Source: Aplidium turbinatum (taxonomy: Eukaryota > Chordata > Ascidiacea > Aplousobranchia > Polyclinidae). Taken from it: DNA of 64,000 nt. Below, piece by piece: positions 55,795-64,000 of this stretch. The position numbers and the translations under genes were made by a program. The notes under the pieces were generated by a model. It worked only from the letters and a program-made list of their open reading frames with translations, searched no databases and was not told where the DNA came from. Location of the stretch: the NCBI GenBank assembly GCA_918807975.1, contig OU964923.1, positions 3,286,001-3,350,000 on the forward strand. The letters run 5' to 3'. The first letter of the stretch is position 1. Each line of letters starts with the position of its first letter.

Positions 55795-56587
55795 GGATGC
55801 AACCTAGTTTGTACCCTGAACAGTTCATACCCTCAGTTCGTATCCTGAAAAGATCGAGAGGAAAAATTAAAAAAAGAGGAAGTTGCTGATCGCAGTTTCC
55901 GCAAACATTTTAAAATTTTCCCCCTAAAAAGATCGAGAGAAAGATAGCACAAAGCCGAAGTCACTGATCGCAGTTTTCGCTAACCCTAACCGTAACCCTT
56001 ACCCTAACGCTAACCCTCGCTCATCGCAGTTTCCGCAAACATTTTTCCGCAGTTTCCGCTAACCCTTACCCTAACTCTAACCATAGAGTAATCTATGCTC
56101 TAACCCTAACCCTCGCTGACCGCAGTTTCCACAAACAATTTCCCGTAGCTTCCGCTAACCGCATTTTCCACTAACCCTAACCATGGACTAATCTATGCTC
56201 TAACCTTAACCCTCGCTGATTGCAGTTTCCGCAAACGTTTTTCCGCAGTTTCCGCTTACCCTAATCTTAACCATCGAGTAATCTATGCTCTCTAACCCTC
56301 GCTGATCGCAGTTTCTGCAAATATTTTTCCGCAGTTTCCGCTTACCCTAACCATCGAGTAATCTATGCTCTCTAACCCTAACTGATCGCAGTTTCTGCAA
56401 ATATTTTTCCGCAGTTTCCGTTAGCCCTAACTCTCGAGTTTGTTTGCGGAAACTCCGATCAACGACTTTGGCTTTGTGCTATTTAACTGCGATCACCGAC
56501 TTCGGCTTTTTTTAATTTTTTCTCACCATCTTTTCAGAGTACGATCTGAGGGTACGAACTGTTCAGGGTACGATCTAGGTTGCACCC
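55795..56587. mobile_element. Mutator-like element carrying a telomere-like minisatellite
   Basis: The ends GGATGCAACCTAG and CTAGGTTGCACCC are inverse. A direct repeat TTAGAAAAT (9 bp, or 10 with the next G) lies at 55786-55794 and 56588-56596; a 9-10-bp TSD is typical of Mutator-like elements. The TIRs also contain repeated TCGTACCCTGAA-like words and AAAAAGCCGAAGT. The centre is the minisatellite at 55960-56440. No transposase. Confidence 0.75.
55960..56440. repeat. Minisatellite with TAACCC-type words
   Basis: Some seven irregular units of about 60-90 bp are present. Each contains GATCGCAGTTTCCGCAAAC, TTTTTCCGCAGTTTCCGC, CTAACCCTAACC and often GAGTAATCTATGCTC. The CTAACCC words equal the animal telomere repeat but occur as short runs separated by unrelated sequence, so this is not a telomere. 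Confidence 0.8.
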
Positions 56588-56596
56588 TTAGAAAAT

Positions 56597-57556
56597 GACT
56601 TTAAATAACACAATATTAGGCTACTATATATGCACTTTTTTTACACAAAACAAGATTGTTAGAGTCTGTTAGCCCGTGGGCACTTCCGTCATTATCAAAT
56701 GCGGAATGTCTGAGAAAAAGTTTGAACACCCCTGTTTGTCAAAATCAACTTCTGTTGATATTTCTGTCGTCAATGGTCAGTCTACTTTTGTCAGACACTG
56801 TTCAAATATTGGACATTTTATAATGGGCTATCCCATTTCTAAAAGCATCATCATATGGGATTTGAATATCCCCTGAATGTTACAGTACATAGGCTGCTGC
56901 AATAAAAAAAACTTCAGACAACTCAAAGCGACGCTTGGGGTTATGAACAAACGCTTAATTGTGGTAGCCAGTAGGTTTTAGCCAATGCAGTTTTACTGCA
57001 GTGAAGTTTGTTTAGTTTTCAACAACCTTTGACGAAAAAGTAAGTGATGAACAAGGTACGGTAGTCGGACAAGTTGGCAAAATATAAGAATGGCAATGAT
57101 GAGAAAAACTCCACAATCATTAATGCAGTAGCACGGCCACGGTAGTAAACCTGCTTAGTTTTTTTTTTGCTTAATAAAAACATGTGTATCTATATCAGCA
57201 AATGCTTGATTTTTTGTATGATTGTTTGTGTATTTACTGTGTACCGGTATGTTACTTAGACCTAGCCTACATCACCTAGCTTGAGGTGGCTGCTGACTAG
57301 ATGACCGCTTGGCCTTTTCGCAGTCTCCTCGTCATATGACACACAGCAGATTATTACATATTTTGTTTTTTTTTCATGTTTGTGTTTGTGACAAATAAAT
57401 AAACTGATTGATTGAGAATACCATTATTAGCAAAAAATATTTTGATTCCAGTAGAAATACTGACTGCATTTAATCCAAAACACTTTCTAAATTGTGTTTT
57501 GTATACCTTTGTTTGTTCGCCAACAGAACAAAATAAACTGAACTAAAGCAGGTACA
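56597..57556. other. Intergenic sequence with LINE tails
   Basis: No gene seen. Two LINE-like 3' tails in + orientation lie at about 57290-57412 (ending GTGACAAATAAATAAACTG) and 57500-57546 (ending AACAGAACAAAATAAACTGAA). Confidence 0.4.
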
Positions 57557-57564
57557 GTACAAGG

Positions 57565-57989
57565 CAGTGGCGTAGCCAAGGGGGGGGTTTTGGGGGTTAC
57601 AACCCCCCCCTTTGGCACGCGTGTGACGTCACGATATTGAGAATGATGCTTTTAGTAAAAAAAATTGCCTAATTTTAAACAAAGCTGCATTAAAAGAGCG
57701 AGTTTTGCCAATACCAAACATCTCAGCCAGGAATTAGCAACAAGAAAACATAGAGACTTAGCTTTATTTCCGAAAAATGCCGAAGAAAACATGATCTTAT
57801 CCTTTTGCTATGCCACCGAAAAGCACCATTTTACAGGAATATTCGTACCCACATTTTTGTTGAAAATGCTCTCAGAATGCACCAAATTGAAAGTAATTTT
57901 TCAAAATTTTCTGGGGGAGGCCCCCCAGACCCCCCGCCGTTGGGTGGTCAAAACCCCCCCCCCTTTCAAAATTCCTGGCTACGCTACTG
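57565..57989. mobile_element. hAT-type MITE (CAGTGGCGTAGCC family)
   Basis: The ends CAGTGGCGTAGCCAAGG and CCTGGCTACGCTACTG are followed by G- and C-runs, with the 8-bp TSD GTACAAGG at 57557-57564 and 57990-57997. The interior matches the unique part of 3663-5303 closely. The 125-codon frame at 57665-58042 is repeat sequence, not a gene. Confidence 0.9.
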
Positions 57990-58539
57990 GTACAAGGTAC
58001 CGTACTGTTATCAGAATTCAGAAACTTGACATTCACAACTAAAGGTGCGTCTACACGACGACTGTTTTCTTGCTTAAGCTAGCGAAACTTCTTGTTTCTT
58101 TAAGTTAATCGCAGTTTGTGCCGCTTACTTTTAAGAAAGTGGGCGAGTAAGCGAGCCGTCGAGAAAAAATACGCTCCGGAGCGAAAAACTGGGCGCTTAA
58201 GTGAGTTCTCTTGCTTAGAAATGTTTTTCCCGCCAAAATCTCAGGTCTCCTCTCAGTATCCAGACAGGGCAGGGCGGTATCGTCTAGGAACTAGGAAGCT
58301 TGTATTGTAATTGTTGAAAGTGATTAACAAGCTTTGGATACACCAATATTTCTTAGTACTGCGGTTGGATAACCTGGAAATGTAGTTAAGAAGGAAGGTA
58401 GTGTATCTAGCTCTTTTTTGTAAGTAATAAGGTGACAGTTATGAAAACAATTTGGCTACTGTGACTTTATTTCATCAAGATTAGTTTGTCTTTGATTGCA
58501 GTTCCTTATCATTTAAGTTTTAAAACCCTTTTTCTAACA

Positions 58540-61231
58540 ATGCCGACTGGTTTAGTTGCTTTTTCCTCCGAAGAGATGAAAGAGAGATTGATTATTGAAG
58601 TCCAAAAGTATGACTGCTTGTACAACCACACCCTGCAGTCATACCACATGAAAACTGTCAGGTGCAATGCCTGGGAAAATATTGCCATAAACTGTGGTAT
58701 ACCTGGTAAAGGTAAGGTTTCCAATATCTTACAAACTTTACGTTACAACCTTAAAATTGATGTGGGTTGTTATTATTATTTTATAGTTTATTTTTAAACT
58801 TGGGTCCACAGAAGGCAGATACAAACTTTTAGAACTGTGGTTCCCAACCATGGGTCTGCCGACCCCAAGGAAGTCAGTGAAAGTTTTCGAATTTGAAGCA
58901 TGATTTATTAATTACAAAATTTATAAATTAGTTTTGTGTATTAGTGTGATTCTCAAACTACGTCGCAACACATTTGTGTGTCATTTCAAATTTCAACGGA
59001 CATTTCACAAAGGTTTGGATTCCTGACCAAAAAAAAAAGTACAAATGAGGTACATTTTTCAATCAGGCTGTGTTGGCTATGTTCAAACTAATTGTTTTTA
59101 GACAGTGGATAGTAGTAATAATAAGCTTTCTAAAAACAACAATCATATGTCGACAAACTCCAAGCATTCCAAAGCAAAGCAATAAAAATCATTGCGGGCA
59201 GTAGATGGTCAGATCACGTGACTCCATATTTCAAACAACTAAATGTTCTTAAAATAAAAGATTTGTTCAAACTCAAAACTGCAAAGTTCAAACTCGAAAC
59301 CTCAAAATTAATGCACAAATATGAAAACAATTCTCTGCCATCCGCAGTACCAGAAATGCAATTGACAAGGAGAAATTTTAGGCAGTGGCTATTTGACCGG
59401 CTCCGGTCTTTGAATCTGAAACACTATTTGACCGGTCATGACGTATTCTTTTTTATTTTTCTCTTTCAAAGCAAAAGATGAGAGAAGAAAAAAGTGCCTA
59501 TATATATAATATAAGTTCTAAATTCAACAATTTTATTCAACTGAGTCTGTGGCGCGTGCGATTTTTCACGGGCTGGTGTTTCAGATTCAAAGACCGGAGC
59601 CGGTCAAATAGCCACTATCCACACATTTTACGTGATTGTTTGTATTATATGACTTTGCTTTGAATGTGTGTATTTATACTTGCAACAAAAATAAACGCCA
59701 ATCTATCAGTTAAACAAATTCATCTTGCAGTTGAAGATTGCAAGGCTTGTGAAGGAAAAGTTTAGAAGGGAGAGAGAAAAAGTCTTGCAGTCACGTTCGG
59801 GCGATGCGGGAAGGAGTATTAAGGTGTGGAACTTTTATGAAGGATTGCGCTTTATGGAACCCTTTTTCAAGACAAGAAAGTATGATTTTTATCTCTTGTG
59901 TTGTATGGAAAGCATTTTAAAAGTTGCATAGCATATTTAGTGGTCAAACCACACTTTCACTTGTGCTGCTACTTGAAAAGCCAAAAAGGTTGATTTCTGC
60001 CTTTATTTAACTGATTGTTATACATTGCATAGCACTTCCTCAAATTTTGTCTCGGACAAAGAATTATTGCCAAGAACCCTGGCCTCGTATGAAGAAATGG
60101 ATAATGATGCGGTAATTTTTTGCTTTTTTAATTTGATGAGGCTGAAGCTAACTTGTTTCTGTAGGTAATGCCTTGTTTGTGTCGCTTGTTTTGCCACAAG
60201 TAGTTTTATTATAAGATATTGGGTTTGGATTAACTTCAAGCAATAGCGTTGACACTTCACGTTTGTTTTCCATACTTTTAAAAAGAGTATTGAAATGCCC
60301 CACATCTGGGTTTATTTTTTCGCTGAAACTTTTCGGTCATTTGCCCAAAATGACTTGAAAAAATTCGGTCATTTTTAGTCATTTTTGGTCATATATAGTC
60401 AATTGCCTACATATTTTTTCGGACATTTTGACCGAATTGACTATATTTTTTTCGGTCATTTTGCTAAAAAATTGGTCAATGACCGATAAATGACCGAAAA
60501 AAAAAAACCCAGCCCCACATGTTTTCAAATTGTCTCAAGTTAGTTATTCTGCAGTACCCAATCACAACACCTTTCTAATTTCAATGCAATCGTACCACCG
60601 CCGATGTATGTGATTTTCATCATTTGCAGACACAGCCTTCAATGTTCATTGCTGATGACCATGTTAGTGCTGAAGGAGTGCAGTTAAACGACAGTGATGT
60701 CCTTATCCAATGCCAGGACACAAGCATGTCTGAGCCTGCAAGCTCGACATCAGTGCAGACGACATGCTCTCCACCTAACGAAAGTTGTGTCATTGAAGAA
60801 TTTTCTTTGGAAGGCAATAGTTTGCAGCCTGAACTGCTTGGCTCTGCTTCATTGCATAACAAATCAGGTTAGATTGTGGTTGATAACGGTTTTGTTATAA
60901 ATTTGCATTCAAAGACATCAACTATATATTGTATGTTTATTTATGCTGTTTGGTGCAATAGCCTACTGAACAGGCCATGGTCACAAACCTCTGTAAGCTT
61001 AAACAAACGTACATTTCACACAAAGGTTTATCAAGACGGTGGACAAAAGTCCTGATTTACCCGAGCTACAGTAAAAGTCTACAATATAGTACATTCGCAA
61101 CTTGGCGTTTTACTATTGCAGGTCGAAAAGCAGGCTCAAGCAAAAAGAGGAAGCTTCAGAACGCTGCATCTCACACTGACCGTTTAATAGCTGCAATAAC
61201 AGCAGTCAATGTGGTCAGTGATTTAGCCTAA
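58540..61231 (+). CDS. MADF-domain DNA-binding companion protein of Harbinger
   Basis: Five exons, 58540-58716, 59731-59879, 60033-60111, 60630-60867 and 61122-61231, join in phase to 250 aa. The MADF domain (about residues 11-108) reads KERLIIEVQKYDCLYN, AWENIAINCGIPGK, VKEKFRRERE, SRSGDAG and VWNFYEGLRFMEPFF, split by intron 1. Residues about 135-215 are acidic and Ser/Thr-rich. The C-terminus has a basic GRKAGSSKKRKLQ, likely a nuclear signal, and a short helical end. In Harbinger elements the companion Myb/MADF protein binds the transposon ends and brings the transposase to the nucleus. The exon 1 donor (AAG then GTTTCC) is weak; the stronger GTAAGG four bases earlier would shift the frame. 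The frame is open despite three later insertions in its introns. Confidence 0.75.
59145..59700 (+). mobile_element. LINE 3'-end fragment in the MADF gene intron 1
   Basis: The translation VDKLQAFQSKAIKIIAGSRW, SDHVTPYFKQLNVLKIKDLF and KLKTAKF is the C-terminal end of a jockey/CR1-like reverse transcriptase. It is interrupted by the MITE at 59384-59616, and a short tail follows (ending near AAAATAAACGCC, 59700). Both ends of the full LINE are missing. Confidence 0.65.
59384..59616. mobile_element. Palindromic MITE nested in a LINE fragment
   Basis: The inverted arms AGTGGCTATTTGACCGGCTC and its complement are about 40 bp and perfect or nearly so, ending inward at GAATCTGAAACA. The interior is AT-rich and includes a second TTTGACCGGTCA word. 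No clear TSD. It splits the LINE reading frame after RRNFRQ. Confidence 0.65.
60306..60512. mobile_element. hAT-type MITE in the MADF gene intron 3
   Basis: The ends CTGGGTTTATTTTTTCG and CGAAAAAAAAAAACCCAG are flanked by the 8-bp TSD CCCCACAT (60298-60305 and 60513-60520). The interior is made of TTCGGTCATTT / AAATGACCGAA words in both orientations. No coding capacity. Confidence 0.85.
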
Positions 61232-61473
61232 GCATTTTTAAGTGTTTGTTAGAGATACAAATTGGAAATCGAGAGTGATGGAACTATACCACAATTTTAC
61301 GGCAACTGATTTGTTATATGGCCCCACCATGAAATATCTCTGGCGGACGACCCATGCATTTGCTATGCGTGACCACTGACCATGTGACCACTGACCCTGC
61401 CTTGCCCTTTCTACACAATGAAGAATTACATTTCTTCTGCATCATGGGTTTAAATCCCTTTGTACTCTTCCAT

Positions 61474-61911
61474 AATTCTCACTCCTCGGTCTTGCCACAT
61501 CATTTACAACTTTGATACTGTTTATCACTTTTTCCAATGTTTTGCAATTCTGAAACTCCGACCATCTTTCTACTGCATACTTCAAGAAGCCAATGTCTCC
61601 CATGCTTATGAAACAATAAAGCAATTATTTTCAGGAATTGCAAGTATTGCCGTTGTCACAACTACCCAAAAAATCATGGGGTTCATTTGGCTCCACAAAA
61701 GCCTAGGATTCCTTCGGTCTGTCTGCAGACACAAAATTGCATGAATTTGTTGGTTCAAGATCTGCTTTATGGTTTCATAGGCATGGAAGACATTGGTTTC
61801 TTGAAGTATGCAGTAGAAAGATGGTCGGAGTTTCAGAATTGCAAAAGATTGGAAAAAGTGATAAACAGTATCAAAGTTGTAAATGATGTGGCAGACCGAG
61901 GAGTGAGAATT
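61474..61911. repeat. Inverted duplication of a transposase fragment
   Basis: The left arm (61474-61628) and right arm (61760-61911) are near-identical inverses of about 150 bp, with a 130-bp spacer. Read outward from the spacer, each arm encodes MxDIGFLKYAVERWSEFQNC and SIKVVNDVA, a piece resembling the C-terminal region of the D-T-T transposase family. It lies between the MADF gene and the transposase of the Harbinger element. Confidence 0.7.
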
Positions 61912-62313
61912 GTCAACAGTAAATGTCCATGTCAACGGTCAAATGTCCAAGGTGACCATGTCAACAGTAAACCTCCTTTGTTACTTGTCTCAATTTCTCT
62001 TTGTTTATGTTTTATCGTTTCTGGCGTTTATTTCTTTCATTGCATACAGGGTGAACAGAAAGTCCTAGGACTTTTTACGATTTGCATGTTGATTGTCCCT
62101 TATATGCCTTTTAATATGCTAAATGCATTGCTAAACTCTCAAAAGTTTATGTCTGAATTAATATGTTTCATCGTATGTTTTTTATCGACTTGTTTGGTTG
62201 TCATGTCGCAGTCAGTGCCGCATGTCTGTTCATTGCACTGCAGCAAAGGGTTGCAAACACGCGACATTCATATTAGAAAGCATTTATTGCAATGAAATAC
62301 ACATGCACAACGA

Positions 62314-63072
62314 TTAACGCGTTCTGTTGACATAGTCAGTTTGCCAAGGAAGTTCACCAACGTCGCTTACAAAGTACTTTGAGAATTCTTCGCGAACTTC
62401 AGTTGCACGATTAGCGTTTCTTCTCCCTATGCGAGCCAGCGGAAGCAGTTGCTGTGGTGATGCTGCTTGTTGCCTCCAGTCACCTGGGTGGGTACGACCA
62501 GATAAGTCTTCGCGGTCCACACTAGCTTCGGAAACATATTGCGTTTCCGTCTCCTTGCGCAAAAAGTTGTGCAAAACCACGCATGCTTTGATGACACTGT
62601 CGACGTTGTTCGGTTGAAGGAGTAGAGGTCGCCGGAAAACACGGAAGCGTGCTGCCAGTATCCCGAAGGCGTTTTCCACCATGTTCCGTGCTCGAGAGAG
62701 ACGATAATTGAAAATCCTTCTTTGCTGTGACAAGTTGGACCCTGGGTACGGTCGCATCAGGTTTTCCAACAGTGGAAATGCTTCGTCTCCCACAAAAACG
62801 TACGGAATAGACGGGCCATTACTGAATGGGAGCGATTCTGCATCTGGGAGGGGCAACTTCTTTTCTTTCAGCAGTGTCCCAAAAGTGGAATTGGCAAAAA
62901 CGCTGGCGTCGCACTGACGGCCATATGCCCCAACATCCACAGCTATGAAGTTATAGCTGGCATCAACGACTGCAAGCAGAACAATACTGTGTGTTTTCTT
63001 ATAATTAAAGTGCAACGATCCAGAATTTGCAGGAGCCTGAATAACTACGTGCTTTCCATCAATGCATTCCAA
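62314..63072 (-). CDS. Harbinger (PIF/HARBI1-type) transposase, N-terminally short
   Basis: A single 252-codon - strand frame carries all three catalytic positions of DDE_Tnp_4: IDGKHVVIQAPANSGS (first Asp), YVFVGDEAFPLLENLMRPY (second Asp) and RARNMVENAFGILAARFRVF (Glu). The frame opens with TTG, and an in-frame stop lies about 25 bases upstream beyond a possible acceptor (CATTCAG then ACACC). Only about 360 bp remain to the element's end, too little for the roughly 100-150-residue N-terminal helix-turn-helix part. A short MASKKLCTKCCKKRR frame near 63169 may be a remnant of the start. The enzyme makes the cuts at the TIRs; this copy is probably not functional. Confidence 0.8.
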   Translation of the reverse strand: MECIDGKHVVIQAPANSGSLHFNYKKTHSIVLLAVVDASYNFIAVDVGAYGRQCDASVFANSTFGTLLKEKKLPLPDAESLPFSNGPSIPYVFVGDEAFPLLENLMRPYPGSNLSQQRRIFNYRLSRARNMVENAFGILAARFRVFRRPLLLQPNNVDSVIKACVVLHNFLRKETETQYVSEASVDREDLSGRTHPGDWRQQAASPQQLLPLARIGRRNANRATEVREEFSKYFVSDVGELPWQTDYVNRTR

Positions 63073-63441
63073 CTGAGGTGTCTGAATGCTTCAATAAGCA
63101 GTAAATTGCGGGTTTGCATCCTTCGCTTTTTGCAGCATTTTGTACACAACTTCTTGGAAGCCATGACTGAAAGACTGCAACAACTTCAAATGCCAGCTCA
63201 CACCAACTAGTTAAACAACAGTCAGTTGCTTTGTCTACTCTGCTGTACTTTAGCGCGAACTGCTATGTTTTGGCGCGAACTTTCTAAAACGTGACGTCAT
63301 TGAGGATTAGAAACTCACGTGACCGCGATTCAAGCGAGCAAAATCTTCGTCGAGATCGCCAGTGTAGACGAAACGAGCTTAATCACTAGCTTAAGCAAGA
63401 ATTTCTAAGCAAGAACATTTTCTCGTGTAGACGCACCTTAA

Positions 63442-64000
63442 GGCATCGCTTTCATTGCTAATGCTAACACTTGCAGCGGCGCTTTGCTTTTGGCAGGCGA
63501 TGTTGCCGCACTTTTAAGAAATTTTCCGCTAAAAGCAAAAACTACTCAACGGAAAAAGGAAGTTTGGAATGGCAATATCATTAAAGGTTTTCTCGCACCA
63601 AAACATTCATGACTTGAAAACCACAGTGAAGTGATTGATTGCGATGATCAGTTTGTGATTTTTTTAACACCGATCTAAGAAAATCACAAAAATGTTAAAA
63701 AAATAGGTGAGAATTTATTCATGGTCTATTGTTTAAAATAAAATGGTGCAAGCAGAGTGGCTCAGGTGCAAGTGTGACAAATATGAAAAAGGACTCCGGC
63801 GAAAAATTGAAGTTCGCAGAAAGCAGCCAAAAACAATGTCAATCATGAAGTGATCTGATTCCCGTGTTTTTGATGTAACATATCAGGTGGCAGTTAGATT
63901 TGCTTTCCTCAAGATATGAACACTTTGTTTGTAGGCTCATTGTTCTACACCTCAAACAAATTATGTCAAGGACTGAACAAAAACCCGAGTGTTCCGGCGG
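63442..64000. other. Right flank, nothing recognised
   Basis: AT-rich sequence after the Harbinger TSD. No ORF, inverted repeat or tRNA-like block is supported up to the window end. Confidence 0.4.

Larger units (their letters stand above)
58043..63438. mobile_element. PIF/Harbinger transposon, both ends present
   Basis: The TIRs AGGTGCGTCTACACGA at the left and their inverse at the right are each flanked by TAA (58040-58042 and 63439-63441), the 3-bp TWA target of Harbinger elements. Subterminal CTTGCTTAAGCTAG words occur at both ends. It carries two convergent genes: a MADF-domain companion (+, 58540-61231) and a DDE transposase (-, 62314-63072). Later insertions lie in introns or spacers: a LINE fragment with a MITE (59145-59700), a hAT MITE (60306-60512) and a foldback (61474-61911). 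The transposase lacks its N-terminal part, so self-mobility is doubtful. Confidence 0.85.

Noticed and set aside
55960-56440. A telomere or subtelomere
   Set aside because: The CTAACCC words come in runs of only two or three, mixed with other units and enclosed by transposon ends and a TSD.
57665-58042. A 125-codon frame
   Set aside because: It is the interior and right end of a hAT MITE, and the same sequence occurs in the copy at 3663-5303.
61687-62295. A 202-codon + strand frame with hydrophobic stretches that looks like a membrane protein
   Set aside because: Its first part is the right arm of the foldback and the rest is AT-rich sequence without family similarity; the hydrophobic runs follow from T-rich codons.
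1-64000. LTR retroelements, Polintons or other capsid- or envelope-bearing elements
   Set aside because: No long direct terminal repeats, protease/integrase motifs or capsid-like frames were seen.

Overview
The window is animal nuclear DNA: AT-rich, intron-rich genes with GT-AG splicing, many tRNA-derived SINE copies, and an unusual density of DNA transposons with exact target-site duplications (TSDs). I cannot name the species. Short introns and heavy MITE load fit an invertebrate deuterostome such as an ascidian, but that is a guess.

Two conserved host genes converge tail to tail. On the + strand, 7.4-38.0 kb, is a 22-exon gene for a TEX11/SPO22/ZIP4-like meiotic TPR protein (about 1035 aa); every exon joins in phase. 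Its 5.5-kb intron 7 holds a separate three-exon gene on the same strand (16.5-18.7 kb) for a 264-aa Ser-rich protein I do not recognise. On the - strand, 55.3-41.8 kb, is a 9-exon F-box/leucine-rich-repeat gene closest to FBXL17 (453 aa).

Almost everything else is mobile DNA. The left flank (0-7.3 kb) has a LINE reverse-transcriptase fragment and a three-level nest of hAT-type elements. TEX11 introns hold MITEs, SINEs, a decayed piggyBac element that fills most of intron 17, and in intron 21 a hAT-like element carrying a second element inside it. That inner element, and a larger one in FBXL17 intron 8, share TAGGGTG ends, long terminal inverted repeats (TIRs, about 290-345 bp), 8-bp TSDs and a decayed transposase with a D-T-T-x-x-N-T-G motif; they are the best candidates here for a poorly described transposon group. 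The right flank (55.3-64 kb) holds a Mutator-like element with a telomere-like minisatellite, another hAT MITE and an apparently full-span PIF/Harbinger element (58.0-63.4 kb) with a 5-exon MADF companion gene and a transposase ORF lacking its N-terminal part. Inside the Harbinger sit a LINE fragment, two MITEs and an inverted duplication of a piece of the D-T-T transposase.

Exon boundaries were read by eye from splice sites, phase and protein similarity recalled from memory; no search was run.
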